Shown piece by piece: positions 24,912-33,423 of a stretch of 56,407 nt of DNA; the first letter of the stretch is position 1, and each line of letters begins with the position of its first letter. A program made the position numbers and the translations under genes. This DNA is from Bacteroidota bacterium. GTDB lineage: Bacteria; Spirochaetota; Spirochaetia; JABMQR01. Below the pieces are notes generated by a model that saw only the letters and a program-made list of their open reading frames with translations, was not told the DNA's origin and ran no database searches. Where the stretch lies: contig JABMQR010000233.1 in assembly GCA_013202335.1 (NCBI GenBank), forward strand, positions 1-56,407, in the 5' to 3' direction.

Positions 24912-26432
24912 ATGCAAATTTCTGCAGATGAAAAAATTCTGGAATTTAAGGGAATAACCAAATCTTTTCCAGGGGTAAAGGCACTTGATGCTATTCATAT
25001 GGATTTTATCCGTGGTGAGGTTCATGGTCTGGTTGGAGAAAATGGCGCAGGCAAATCAACATTGATGAAAATTCTATCAGGAGTTTATACTCCGGATGCA
25101 GGAAAGATTTTTTATCAGGGGAAAGAGGTTGTTCTAAAGAATCCTGCACAGGCACAAAAAGACGGGATCTCTATTATTTTCCAGGAATTTAGTTTAATCA
25201 GCCATATGACTGTTGCTGAGAATGTCTTTCTTAACCGGGAACCGGTTTCCAAAATAGGATTTCTCAGGAAACAGGAGGCAAGGAATAAAGTCAGGAAGTT
25301 GATGTCTCTTCTTGATATTGATCTTGATCCGGATGCCACTGTTAAGGATTTGTCTGTAGTTCAGAAACAGCTTGTGGAAATTATGAAGGCTTTGTCAGTC
25401 GATGCTCAGATATTAATTATGGATGAACCATCAGCACCTCTGACTGATAAAGAGTTAAAAAAATTATTTGCCATAATTGAATCATTAAAAAAACGGGGTG
25501 TAACGATAATTTATATATCACACATGCTCGAGGAAGTATTCGAAATAGCAGATAGGGTAACCGTAATTAAAGATGGGATTGGAATGGGAACCTTCAATAT
25601 TGCTGATATTACCAAAGATGACCTGGTCAGACATATGGTTGGACGGGAAATTCAGGATATATATCCACCATTAGGATTGCCTTCAGAAGAAGTTATTCTG
25701 GAGATCAGTAATTTTTGTATTGAGGGAGAACTTTCGGATATCAGCTTTTCACTCAAAAAAGGTGAAGTGTTGGGTTTGGCAGGAATGGTCGGATCCGGCC
25801 GTACCAGGCTTGTTCAGGCAATAATTGGAGCAGTAAAACGAAATTCCGGAATTTTAAAAATGTATGGAACTGAGGTGAATATCACCGATATCGGTTCAGC
25901 TATTAATCACGGGTTTTGCTATATCCCGTCAGACCGGAAAAATGAAGGTATTATTGCTGCTATGAGCATTGTTGAGAATACCACTATTACCAGTTTAAAA
26001 CGGTTCCTTAAACACGGGGTGATTGATCATAGCTATGAGAAAAGAGCAACAGAAGAGCAGGTAAAATCAATCCAGATAAAAACTCCGACAATTCATACCA
26101 AAATTGGAGATCTCAGTGGCGGAAACCAGCAGAAAGTACTCATATCCCGGGCGCTGCTCACTGAACCTGAAGTTTTTGTTATTGTGGAACCTACCAGGGG
26201 AATTGATGTTGGTGCGAAACATGAGATTTATAAAATCATTCGCGAGCTGACTGCCAGGGGGAAATCGGTCCTCATGATTTCATCGGAACTTCCGGAAATA
26301 TTGGGAATGTCCGACAGAATTCTCGTTCTTCAGCGTGGAATGATAGCCGGTATTGTTGATCAGCATACAAATCCTGCAACTGAAGAAATATTACTTTCTC
26401 TTGCAGTCGGTCATGAATATTCTCTCAGTTAA
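24912..26432 (+). CDS. Sugar ABC transporter ATPase (RbsA/MglA type, two NBDs)
   Basis: About 506 residues with two nucleotide-binding domains in tandem. The first has an intact Walker A (GENGAGKST near 43), an altered signature (VKDLSVVQKQL) and Walker B ILIMDEPSAPL near 165. The second has the degenerate Walker A GMVGSGRTRL near 290 and the signature LSGGNQQKV near 398, as is normal for RbsA-type proteins. In the second Walker B the usual L..DEPTRG is written VFVIVEPTRG, so Asp is replaced by Val. I prefer the ATG at 24912; a GTG or ATG up to 15 bases upstream is possible because the ribosome site (AAGGTG) is not well placed for any of them. Confidence 0.93.
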   Translation: MQISADEKILEFKGITKSFPGVKALDAIHMDFIRGEVHGLVGENGAGKSTLMKILSGVYTPDAGKIFYQGKEVVLKNPAQAQKDGISIIFQEFSLISHMTVAENVFLNREPVSKIGFLRKQEARNKVRKLMSLLDIDLDPDATVKDLSVVQKQLVEIMKALSVDAQILIMDEPSAPLTDKELKKLFAIIESLKKRGVTIIYISHMLEEVFEIADRVTVIKDGIGMGTFNIADITKDDLVRHMVGREIQDIYPPLGLPSEEVILEISNFCIEGELSDISFSLKKGEVLGLAGMVGSGRTRLVQAIIGAVKRNSGILKMYGTEVNITDIGSAINHGFCYIPSDRKNEGIIAAMSIVENTTITSLKRFLKHGVIDHSYEKRATEEQVKSIQIKTPTIHTKIGDLSGGNQQKVLISRALLTEPEVFVIVEPTRGIDVGAKHEIYKIIRELTARGKSVLMISSELPEILGMSDRILVLQRGMIAGIVDQHTNPATEEILLSLAVGHEYSLS

Positions 26433-26447
26433 AAAGGACAGAAAAAG

Positions 26448-27404
26448 ATGGTATCGTTAGTAACAAAAAAGCGCGGCTTTCTCAAATTTTCACCAGATAA
26501 CTTTGTTTGGTATATTCTTGCAGCACTGCTTATTTTCAGTTCAGTCAGCAGTCCCATATTTTTAACTTTCCGGAATATGAAGAATGTATTTCTCATTCAA
26601 CCGGTAGGGTTGGGAATAGCTGCACTGGCTCAGGCTCTTGTTATGATATCGGGTGGAATTGATATGTCGATCGGCGCTGCCGTCTCTTTGTTGACAACTA
26701 TGGCTGCCGCCATTTTCAGTACCATACCGGAAGTCAGTGTGGTGACGGTCTTCTTTTCCATTATTTTCGTTTCTCTGTTAATTGGGTGTTTAAATGGATT
26801 TTTGGTGGTATTTCTCAGGATACCTGCTTTTATGGGAACCCTTGCTACCAGCTCAATACTTCAGGGATTGATCTATTTCTATACAAAAAAACCCATTGGC
26901 GGCATACCGCGCAGTTTTAGGTTTATTGCGGAGGGAAAATTTTTAGGAATCCCGGTCAGTTTTCTTTTTTTCCTGATTATCTTTATCGTTGTTTTCCTTC
27001 TACTGCGAAAACATAAAGGGGGGAAACTCATATATGCTGTGGGTAGTGACCAGCATATTTCGCAGATCTCCGGTATTGCTGTTAGGAAAGTGCGCTTTTT
27101 CACTTATGTACTTGGGGGAATGCTGGTTGGTTTGGCATCAGTATTCCTTGCCGCCCGTATGGGCGGCGGCGGTCCAACTACAGGGAGTGGATATGCACTT
27201 GATACAATAACAGCATCCGTTATTGGCGGGATCTCTCTGGCAGGGGGTTTTGGTAATCCAATGGGTGTAGTGGGAGGAGTGCTAACCTTAACTATTTTTT
27301 CAAATATCATGAATTTACTGGATATAAATCCGTATATTCAGATGTTTCTAAAAGGGTTAATCCTTATTTTAGCAGTCGCTTTTAACAAGAAAAAAGAAGA
27401 GTAG
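26448..27404 (+). CDS. Ribose-type sugar ABC transporter permease (second)
   Basis: A second 318-residue RbsC-family membrane protein, only distantly similar to the first one in this operon. Signatures include QALVMISGGIDMSIGAAVSL near 62-81 and TASVIGGISLAGGFGNPMGV near 258-277. It starts 15 bases after the ATPase gene. With the ATPase and the first permease it completes the membrane part of the importer. Confidence 0.94.
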   Translation: MVSLVTKKRGFLKFSPDNFVWYILAALLIFSSVSSPIFLTFRNMKNVFLIQPVGLGIAALAQALVMISGGIDMSIGAAVSLLTTMAAAIFSTIPEVSVVTVFFSIIFVSLLIGCLNGFLVVFLRIPAFMGTLATSSILQGLIYFYTKKPIGGIPRSFRFIAEGKFLGIPVSFLFFLIIFIVVFLLLRKHKGGKLIYAVGSDQHISQISGIAVRKVRFFTYVLGGMLVGLASVFLAARMGGGGPTTGSGYALDTITASVIGGISLAGGFGNPMGVVGGVLTLTIFSNIMNLLDINPYIQMFLKGLILILAVAFNKKKEE

Positions 27405-27413
27405 GGATCAAAA

Positions 27414-28736
27414 ATGAAAGCAAGAATTGTACCTTTATATTTTAAAAAAGAGAAAACAGAAAAATTCGAGATTCAACTTCAGCGGTTAAGGAGCTTGCTT
27501 GAGAATGATGCTGAATTTTTACAACCTGCGGCTCTTGGTTCTTCGCTGCCGGAGTGTGATGCTGTTGTGTTCCCGGAAATACTTGGGGAAGCGTATAGAA
27601 GTGTTGAAGCATTTACCGGCATCTCTGTCCCTATCCTTATAATTACATCTGAATTCTCCACGGTATCGATGTGGGACTGGGAAATATCTAATTTTCTTTC
27701 ATCAAAAGGGATCGTTACTATTGCTCCCTACAATCTTGAGCAGGCACAGATTTACTGCAGAATGATTGCCGTAAAACGGAAAATGGCGGAATCGAAATTC
27801 CTTATATTTCAGGATAATCCCGGAGAGGGGTTTCAGCCTGATATCTTTAAATCCTTTTTTTGGTGGGAAGATGAGTGTACACGGAATATTCAGAAGAAAT
27901 TTGGTGTCTCGATAGAACGGAGAAGTTTACAGGGCTTAGGGAAGAAGGCTTTAACATATACTGATGCGGATGCGAAGAAAATGTGGAAATCCTGGGATTA
28001 TCCCGTATCTTCAGGATTTACTGAGCACATGGCGATTAACGCAGTAAAATTGTATATGGCTCTTAATGATGAAATTGATTCGGATTTGATTGTGGGTATG
28101 GGTACTAATTGTCTGAATGAATCGGGATTCTGTAATTCGACTCCCTGCCTTGCCTGGGACAGGTTACTGGAGGAGCGGGGTATGTTATGGGCGTGCGAGG
28201 GAGATACAGTATCACTTGCAACAAAATATATGCTTAGTCAAAGTTTACAAAAGCCATTGATGATGACGAATATCTATCCTTTTCTTATGGGAATGGCCGC
28301 TTTGAAGCATGAGAAGATTCCAAACTTTCCTGAAAATATTACAAACCCGGATGATCATATTCTTCTTGCACATTGCGGGTATTTTGGCTTGCTGCCGCGC
28401 TCTTATAGCTCAGACTGGATCCTGCGGGAACCGGTTCTGGAGATAGTAAATTCAAATTCCCATATGTTCGATGCCCTTATGAAAATTGGTCCGGTAACAA
28501 TTTCCAAACTTGATGCTTCAATGGAAAAGTTTATGTCTGTTAAAGCAGAGCTTAAAGGGTATGCTCAGTACGATTCCACATCTGATTGTCGAAACGGCGG
28601 AATAGTTGAAGTTTCCGATGGCAAGGAATTTATGGAAAAGACCTATTCTCATCATATAATTCTAATAGAAGGGGACGTTTCACACGAGTTGAATGCTCTG
28701 GGTAAGATTATGAATCTTCAGATTGATAGTTTTTGA
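27414..28736 (+). CDS. L-fucose isomerase-like protein
   Basis: A 440-residue protein resembling the L-fucose/L-arabinose isomerase fold family. Support comes from the layout (an N-terminal alpha/beta part with VVFPEILGEAY, then a C-terminal part with LIVGMGTNCLNESGFCNSTPC near 224 and LAWDRLLEERGMLWACEGDT near 247), where the last ACEGD segment matches the metal-binding ExD region of FucI-like proteins. It is the last gene of the operon, nine bases after the permease. The reaction may be a ketose-aldose step on the imported sugar; substrate unknown. Confidence 0.72.
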   Translation: MKARIVPLYFKKEKTEKFEIQLQRLRSLLENDAEFLQPAALGSSLPECDAVVFPEILGEAYRSVEAFTGISVPILIITSEFSTVSMWDWEISNFLSSKGIVTIAPYNLEQAQIYCRMIAVKRKMAESKFLIFQDNPGEGFQPDIFKSFFWWEDECTRNIQKKFGVSIERRSLQGLGKKALTYTDADAKKMWKSWDYPVSSGFTEHMAINAVKLYMALNDEIDSDLIVGMGTNCLNESGFCNSTPCLAWDRLLEERGMLWACEGDTVSLATKYMLSQSLQKPLMMTNIYPFLMGMAALKHEKIPNFPENITNPDDHILLAHCGYFGLLPRSYSSDWILREPVLEIVNSNSHMFDALMKIGPVTISKLDASMEKFMSVKAELKGYAQYDSTSDCRNGGIVEVSDGKEFMEKTYSHHIILIEGDVSHELNALGKIMNLQIDSF

Positions 28737-28751
28737 AAGGTGGATATTACT

Positions 28752-28795
28752 CTTGTCGACTGGTATACCACTTGGACCCCTTAGATGTATATATT
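28752..28795 (-). repeat. Left terminal inverted repeat of the Fic segment
   Basis: Bases 28752-28770 (CTTGTCGACTGGTATACCA) are the exact reverse complement of 30264-30282, and ATGTATATATT at 28785-28795 is the exact reverse complement of 30241-30251. Together they make an imperfect repeat of about 43 bp. It begins 16 bases after the stop of the fucose-isomerase-like gene. Confidence 0.85.
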
Positions 28796-29027
28796 GACCA
28801 TAGTTATTATGGATGAATATAAGTATTAGGGTAGAATAGAAGGATATTTGATATTTTTCATAAAACTTCAATATCACGTAGGGTTATTTTCGGGGAGCAG
28901 GTCAATCACTGAGCAGAGTAAGTTTAGACACAGACAACTCTTATTTACGATACTGAATGTATCAACTCTTTAGATACACAGGAAATATTGTGTTTTCATA
29001 ACAATTATTATATACTTAGGTATTGTT

Positions 29028-29043
29028 CCGATATCGGTATAAT
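29028..29043. promoter_or_regulatory. Operator-like palindrome overlapping the Fic promoter
   Basis: The perfect 10-bp palindrome CCGATATCGG (29028-29037) touches a consensus TATAAT (29038-29043). The -35 is not clear. The short distance to the ATG at 29059 implies a very short leader. Autoregulation by the Fic protein's own DNA-binding N-terminus is likely. The rest of the 322-base gap before the gene is AT-rich without a gene. Confidence 0.5.
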
Positions 29044-29058
29044 AGTAGGGGTGTGTGT

Positions 29059-29979
29059 ATGTCATTTATCAGCGTTAAGCAGGCAAGTGAGAAATGGAGA
29101 ATCAGTGATCGAAGAGTAAGAGTTTTATGTAGTGAAGGAAGAATTGAAGGAGCTGTGAAAATTGGAAGAAATTGGTCAATCCCTGAGAATTCAGTTAAAC
29201 CAATTGATGGGAGAGAAGTTCAAAAAAATACATATCAGGGACTTCATTATGATTTTACGAAAGTAGATGAACTTAAACAGAAAATTGATGACCAAAGACC
29301 CTTACCTAAGCATACAGTAAAATCGCTCCATGAAAAGTTAATTGTTGAATGGACCTATAACAGTAATGCAATTGAAGGTAATACATTAACTTTATCAGAA
29401 ACCAAAGTTGTACTGGAAGGCATTACAATAGGTGGCAAGAGTGTTGTTGAACATCTTGAAACCATCAATCACAGGGAAGCTATATATTTTATCGAGAAGC
29501 TTATACAAAATAATGAAAGATTGACTGAATGGAACCTTAAAAATATTCATGCTTTGATTTTAAAAGAGATTGACAATAGAAATGCAGGAAAATACCGAAA
29601 TGAAAATGTATTAATCAGTGGAGCAAAACATATACCGCCGAATCATTATGATGTGGACAATCTCATGCAAAAGTTGCTAAAAGAGTACCATACTGAGTGG
29701 GAATCATATCATCCTGTAGTCAAGTCCACGCTGCTTCATGGAGAATTTGTAAAAATTCATCCTTTTGTCGATGGAAATGGGAGAACAGCAAGGTTGCTGC
29801 TGAACTTTGAATTGATGAAACATGGGTATACTCCAATTATCATAAAAAATGAACGACGGGCTGAATATTATGACGTCATTGACCTGGCACATACTACTTT
29901 TGACTATGGCCCCTTTATCAAACTGATTACTGATTTTGTTCTTGAGTCTGAAGAGTTATGGATGATGGTTTTAGGCTGA
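29059..29979 (+). CDS. Fic family protein with N-terminal excisionase-like DNA-binding domain
   Basis: A 306-residue Fic protein; Fic enzymes usually transfer AMP from ATP to a target hydroxyl. The active-site motif HPFVDGNGRTAR begins at H234. The inhibitory motif S102-x-x-x-E106-G-N108 (SNAIEGN) lies ahead of the Fic core, so it is class II with the brake helix in the same chain. The first 50 residues (VKQASEKWRISDRRVRVLCS) form a MerR/excisionase-like helix-turn-helix. I chose the ATG at 29059 by its TAGGGG site; the upstream frame is unlikely. The gene is AT-rich, stands alone, and is bounded by inverted repeats, which suggests acquisition. Toxin or self-regulator role is inferred. Confidence 0.9.
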   Translation: MSFISVKQASEKWRISDRRVRVLCSEGRIEGAVKIGRNWSIPENSVKPIDGREVQKNTYQGLHYDFTKVDELKQKIDDQRPLPKHTVKSLHEKLIVEWTYNSNAIEGNTLTLSETKVVLEGITIGGKSVVEHLETINHREAIYFIEKLIQNNERLTEWNLKNIHALILKEIDNRNAGKYRNENVLISGAKHIPPNHYDVDNLMQKLLKEYHTEWESYHPVVKSTLLHGEFVKIHPFVDGNGRTARLLLNFELMKHGYTPIIIKNERRAEYYDVIDLAHTTFDYGPFIKLITDFVLESEELWMMVLG

Positions 29980-30127
29980 TATATCTGTGTAAACTGTATA
30001 TCATCTAATATATTCGAATAAAAGGTGTAAAATTTAGAGAGGTAGATATATAATCTGATGCACTCATGTCTTCTATCTGTCTCAGCTAGTTAAAATACAT
30101 TTTCAGAAATTGCTAAATATAATATAT

Positions 30128-30160
30128 GTATACATTTATAGGTCAACTGGTATAGGGCTC
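30128..30160 (+). repeat. Partial copy of the ACTGGTATA repeat
   Basis: The stretch containing TATACATTTATAGG and TCAACTGGTATAGGG resembles the copies at 30241-30299 and 32559-32613, in the same orientation, and stops matching after GGTATA. It lies in the 868-base gap between Fic and hom. Confidence 0.6.
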
Positions 30161-30240
30161 AAAATTTGTAGTCATAAAACATTTTTGTTGCAAGTATTCA
30201 AATATACTAACTCGCATTCCAGGATTAATCTGGTGCAGAA

Positions 30241-30299
30241 AATATATACATTTTAAGTACAACTGGTATACCAGTCGACAAGACTTCCGTTTATTTACA
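30241..30299 (+). repeat. Right inverted repeat of the Fic segment and member of a 55-bp repeat family
   Basis: Bases 30241-30282 are the inverted partner of 28752-28795. In addition, 30245-30299 matches 32559-32613 in direct orientation at 47 of 55 positions by eye, ending in TTCCGTTTATTTACA in both. The core ACTGGTATACCAGT is itself a perfect palindrome. Confidence 0.85.
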
Positions 30300-30453
30300 A
30301 GAAAACATATATAATGGAACAGTTTTACTATTAAGATGATTTAAAAATTTTCAATTGAGTTTTCTACTTAATGATTTTGCAAATTTGAGTTGAGGGAATC
30401 ACATTGAATCGGCAGGCGGACATCAATGCTTCGGGTCAGTATCTAATTCTTAT

Positions 30454-30490
30454 AGTCGTCCTCATAAGTATTATTTTATAAAGGACGACT
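30454..30490 (-). terminator. Hairpin after the 30490-30642 gene remnant
   Basis: AGTCGTCCT at 30454-30462 pairs with AGGACGACT at 30482-30490 around a 19-base A/T loop. It touches the stop codon of a minus-strand gene remnant, so it was probably that gene's terminator, although no clear T tract follows. Confidence 0.45.
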
Positions 30491-30642
30491 TATATTTGTT
30501 TAGAAAGATCTATTGCACAGAAAATGTTCATAATACGTGTTTCTTTCCAGACTGTAGAAGGGGGTTCTTGATAATATTCCCACTTCCCATCATACTCTGA
30601 GGGAAAATTATAAAAAACGAGGTTTTTTTTATAATCAGAGAT
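30490..30642 (-). pseudogene. C-terminal remnant of an unidentified gene
   Basis: An open frame of 50 codons without a start codon reads like protein: it contains YNFPSEYDGKWEYYQEPPST and ends in FCAIDLSKQI followed by a stop and a hairpin. In-frame stops lie directly upstream. I do not recognise the family. The remaining parts of the gap from 29980 to 30848 show no gene. Confidence 0.4.
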
Positions 30643-30848
30643 TTATTAGGTAATTAACCTGGACGAATTGAAGTTTCGGCTGCGAAGAAGTTCTCTGCAC
30701 AATATTTTTGTATTGTATGATTTGCACTTATAGTAAACTTCAACCAATTATTTCGCTCTAATTAACGGATAAAAACAATATTTTTTATCTCGAAAATTTT
30801 AAAAAGAGCCTCAACTAATAAATGTTCTAACAGTAAGAGAGGGTAGTT

Positions 30849-32150
30849 ATGCAAGAGGTGAGGATCGGGATTTTAGGATTTGGAACTGTCGGTGCGGGAG
30901 TTGTTGAAGGGATCCGGAAAAATGGAGAGCTGATTTCACAGCGTACAAGTATTCGGCCAAACGTGGTAAAGATTGCGGATCTCGATATTGAGAGTGATCG
31001 CGGGATTGCGATAGATGAGGATTTACTGACAACTGATGCTCTATCGGTAATTGACGATCCTGATATTGATGTGATCGTTGAACTGGTTGGAGGTGTCATG
31101 ATTGCAAAGGATTTTGTTCTGCGTGCATTGAGGAACGGTAAGCCGGTAGTTACCGCAAACAAGGCACTGCTGGCTGAATTTGGTGAAGAGATTTACCGGA
31201 CTGCCCGTGAGAGTGGAGCAGGAATCTATTACGAAGCAGCTGTCGGCGGGGGCATTCCTGTCCTGCGTTCTCAGCGGGCAGGTCTGATTGGCAACCAAAT
31301 CGAGAGCATCTACGGAATCCTGAATGGTACCTGCAACTATATACTGACCCGTATGGAGAATGAAGGGCTCCCCTTCGATGAAATTCTCGCGGACGCACAG
31401 AAACTTGGCTATGCCGAGACTCCCCCGGACCTCGATATTGATGGAATTGATACCGCTCACAAAGCGGTGATACTTGCTTCAATGGCCTACGGTTCACCAG
31501 TTCCCATGGAAGCCTGTCCGGCAACGGGAATCCGCGGTCTCTCAAACCAGGAAATCGTGAATGCCGCGGAGCTGGGCTATCGCATCAAATTACTTGCGAT
31601 TATCAAGGATAATGATGGAGAAGTGGAACTCTCTGTGGAACCGGTGCTTGTCCCGAAAGACCATATGATCGCTTCAGTCAGTGACTCCTTCAATGCTGTT
31701 TTTGTCAGAGGCGATCTTGTTGACGATACCATGTACTATGGCAGGGGTGCTGGCCGGCTTCCCACCGGCAGCGCGGTAATTGGTGATATTATGGAAGCCG
31801 CCGCGGACAGGTTCAGCGGTGCTGGCGTACCGGTAAGTGTAACAATGATGCTTCAGAAAGACGCTCTCTCCTACTGTCCGTCAGAGAAGATTGTAAAACG
31901 ATACTACCTCCGCCTCAGCCTCTTCGACCAGCCTGGTTCCATGGCGAAAGTAATGGATATTATGGGACGTAACAATATCAGCATAGCCTCTGTAGTTCAA
32001 AGCGAACGATTCAAAGGGGGATACGCTCCGGTTGTTATTCTGACCCATAATGTCAAAGAGGCCGACTATACCTCCGCAATCGAAGAGATTCGGGGACTCG
32101 ATGTCTCAGGTGCTGATCCGGTAAGCATCCGGATTGAGGATTTTGAGTAG
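30849..32150 (+). CDS. hom: Homoserine dehydrogenase
   Basis: Reduces aspartate semialdehyde to homoserine with NAD(P)H on the way to threonine and methionine. It has 433 residues. The Rossmann motif GILGFGTVGAGVVEG begins near residue 8, the catalytic region has ILNGTCNYILTRM near 157 and AQKLGYAETPPDLDIDGIDT near 184, and a C-terminal ACT domain (LFDQPGSMAKVMDIMGRNNI near 358) suggests feedback control. A GAGAGGG site precedes the ATG. The gene is clearly richer in G+C than the decayed DNA on both sides, so it looks like a native gene in a damaged neighbourhood. Confidence 0.97.
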   Translation: MQEVRIGILGFGTVGAGVVEGIRKNGELISQRTSIRPNVVKIADLDIESDRGIAIDEDLLTTDALSVIDDPDIDVIVELVGGVMIAKDFVLRALRNGKPVVTANKALLAEFGEEIYRTARESGAGIYYEAAVGGGIPVLRSQRAGLIGNQIESIYGILNGTCNYILTRMENEGLPFDEILADAQKLGYAETPPDLDIDGIDTAHKAVILASMAYGSPVPMEACPATGIRGLSNQEIVNAAELGYRIKLLAIIKDNDGEVELSVEPVLVPKDHMIASVSDSFNAVFVRGDLVDDTMYYGRGAGRLPTGSAVIGDIMEAAADRFSGAGVPVSVTMMLQKDALSYCPSEKIVKRYYLRLSLFDQPGSMAKVMDIMGRNNISIASVVQSERFKGGYAPVVILTHNVKEADYTSAIEEIRGLDVSGADPVSIRIEDFE

Positions 32151-32214
32151 CGGGCTTATTATATTGCTAACATTTGATATGTGTAAGCAACAGTTATAAA
32201 AGACTGAAGGAGAA

Positions 32215-32569
32215 ATGCAATAGATACAGAAACAGCTATAAATTCAGCAATTGGATTTGCAAATTGTGCAATGGCAATGTTTCATCCTCGTGAAGTTGTT
32301 CTATTTGGTTCTCAAGTACATGGAAATCAACAAATGAAAGTGGTATTGATATAGCTGTTATATTTGATTTGTTAGAGAATACCAGATTAGAAATAGCATT
32401 TCAGCTCTATAAACTTCGTCAAAATATCGATACTCGTATAGAGCCGGGACTGGTACAAAAGAGTAATGATTCAAGTAGTTTTTATAACCATATCAAAGCA
32501 ACTGGAAAATACTGTATCAGGAATAGAAAATATACTTATTCTAGCTTTGTTGAAAATGTATACATTTAA
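32215..32569 (+). pseudogene. Broken MNT-type nucleotidyltransferase
   Basis: The remains of a minimal nucleotidyltransferase of the type paired with HEPN proteins. One frame reads FHPREVVLFGSQVHG, with the GS signature. A second frame continues KSTNESGIDIAVIFD, containing the conserved D-x-D-like part (here GIDIAV) and then LENTRLEIAFQLYKLRQNID. A single missing base between them explains the shift. The ATG at 32215, which has a GGAGAA site, meets a stop after two codons, so a second small deletion near the start is likely. No HEPN partner is seen. The 3' end runs into a repeat copy. Confidence 0.75.
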
Positions 32570-32613
32570 AGGTCGACTCCTATACCATTCGACAAGATTT
32601 CCGTTTATTTACA
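32559..32613 (+). repeat. Third copy of the 55-bp repeat
   Basis: Matches 30245-30299 at 47 of 55 positions in direct orientation. It lies between the converging ends of the nucleotidyltransferase and ATPase remnants, and its GTCGA/TCGAC arms can form a hairpin. Confidence 0.8.
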
Positions 32614-33135
32614 TGAAAAAAGTGAACTGGCTGTTATAAGGTTTTTATGATAACGACTGTTCCAGGTAGAAGAGGATTTAACCAATCGCTTCCTGATATC
32701 ATTATAATATGGCGGGAGATTATACACTAAATATGAGGCTTCAAGGATTGGCAACCATTCTTTGACAGTATTGTTGGAAACCCCCGAATCTGCAGCTATT
32801 GCATTGTAATTAACTAATTGACCTGCTCTTCCTGCAATAGGACGTATAAACGCCTGGAACTGAAAGAAAGAATCCGGAAAAACATAGATCAAATGGGTTT
32901 TCACTATTTCTTGTAGTAACAATTTCCGATTGGGTAAAGGGGTATAATCTTACAATTCCGGTTCTCCCTGCTAAGGATTGAGTTATCGATTGAGCTAATA
33001 GTGGTTGATGTGAACCAGTTAAAATAAAATCAGCTTTCTTCTTTCTCTTATCAACAATACCCTGTATATAGGATAATAATGTTGGTACTCGCTGTACTTC
33101 GTCAATTATTACCGAACATAATTGAACATCAACTT
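32605..33135 (-). pseudogene. Broken AAA-type ATPase with DUF4143 domain
   Basis: On the minus strand one frame carries the ATPase part (VIIDEVQRVPTLLSYIQGIV, then FILTGSHQPLLAQSITQSL and LAGRTGIVRLYPF). This frame is lost, and a second frame continues in the DUF4143 domain (FIRPIAGRAGQLVNYNAIA, then VSNNTVKEWLPILEASYLVY and LPPYYNDIRKRLVKS). Compared with the family, the Walker A start, about 80 residues between the two parts, and the C-terminal end are missing. This is a dead gene. Confidence 0.82.
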
Positions 33136-33174
33136 AAAATATGTTCCCAGGAAAATTTTTATTGTTAACTTATA

Positions 33175-33364
33175 ATTTGAATAACCGTGTTTTCAGTTGC
33201 GTATTCCTCAATCCACACATTATTAAGAGCAACTCCTAATCCAGACGTATCTTTTTGATAAATGAATCTTTTTTATATCCGTAAATGTGATCAAAATGCA
33301 CAAAATATATTTGAATTCCAGAGTTTTTATATAAAAAGGTGGCTATCAGTAAAAAAGCTTTCCA
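33175..33364 (-). pseudogene. Unidentified protein-like remnant
   Basis: The minus strand reads LLIATFLYKNSGIQIYFVHF and HIYGYKKDSFI in one frame, and after a shift near 33260 SGLGVALNNVWIEEYATENT in another, ending at a stop at 33175. No start codon or family was recognised. The base use looks coding rather than random, so I list it as a probable remnant. Bases 33365-33420 are AT-rich and give only the AAGGAGA ribosome site of the next gene. Confidence 0.35.
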
Positions 33365-33423
33365 AAATAGTAAGTTATTAATATATTATATGTAAATACA
33401 ATATTTATAAGGAGATTTTAAGT

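Noticed and set aside
28752..30282. Insertion sequence
   Set aside because: Terminal inverted repeats exist, but no transposase or transposase remnant is present, and no clear target-site duplication was seen.
31041..31545. Long minus-strand open frames (131 and 139 codons) opposite hom
   Set aside because: hom is a full-length recognisable gene on the plus strand; the antisense frames are by-products of its codon use.
32215..32569. Intact HEPN/MNT toxin-antitoxin pair
   Set aside because: The nucleotidyltransferase is broken by frame lesions and no HEPN gene lies next to it.
28752..32613. CRISPR array, because of several spaced repeat copies
   Set aside because: Copies are diverged, in both orientations and separated by hundreds of bases with genes between them.
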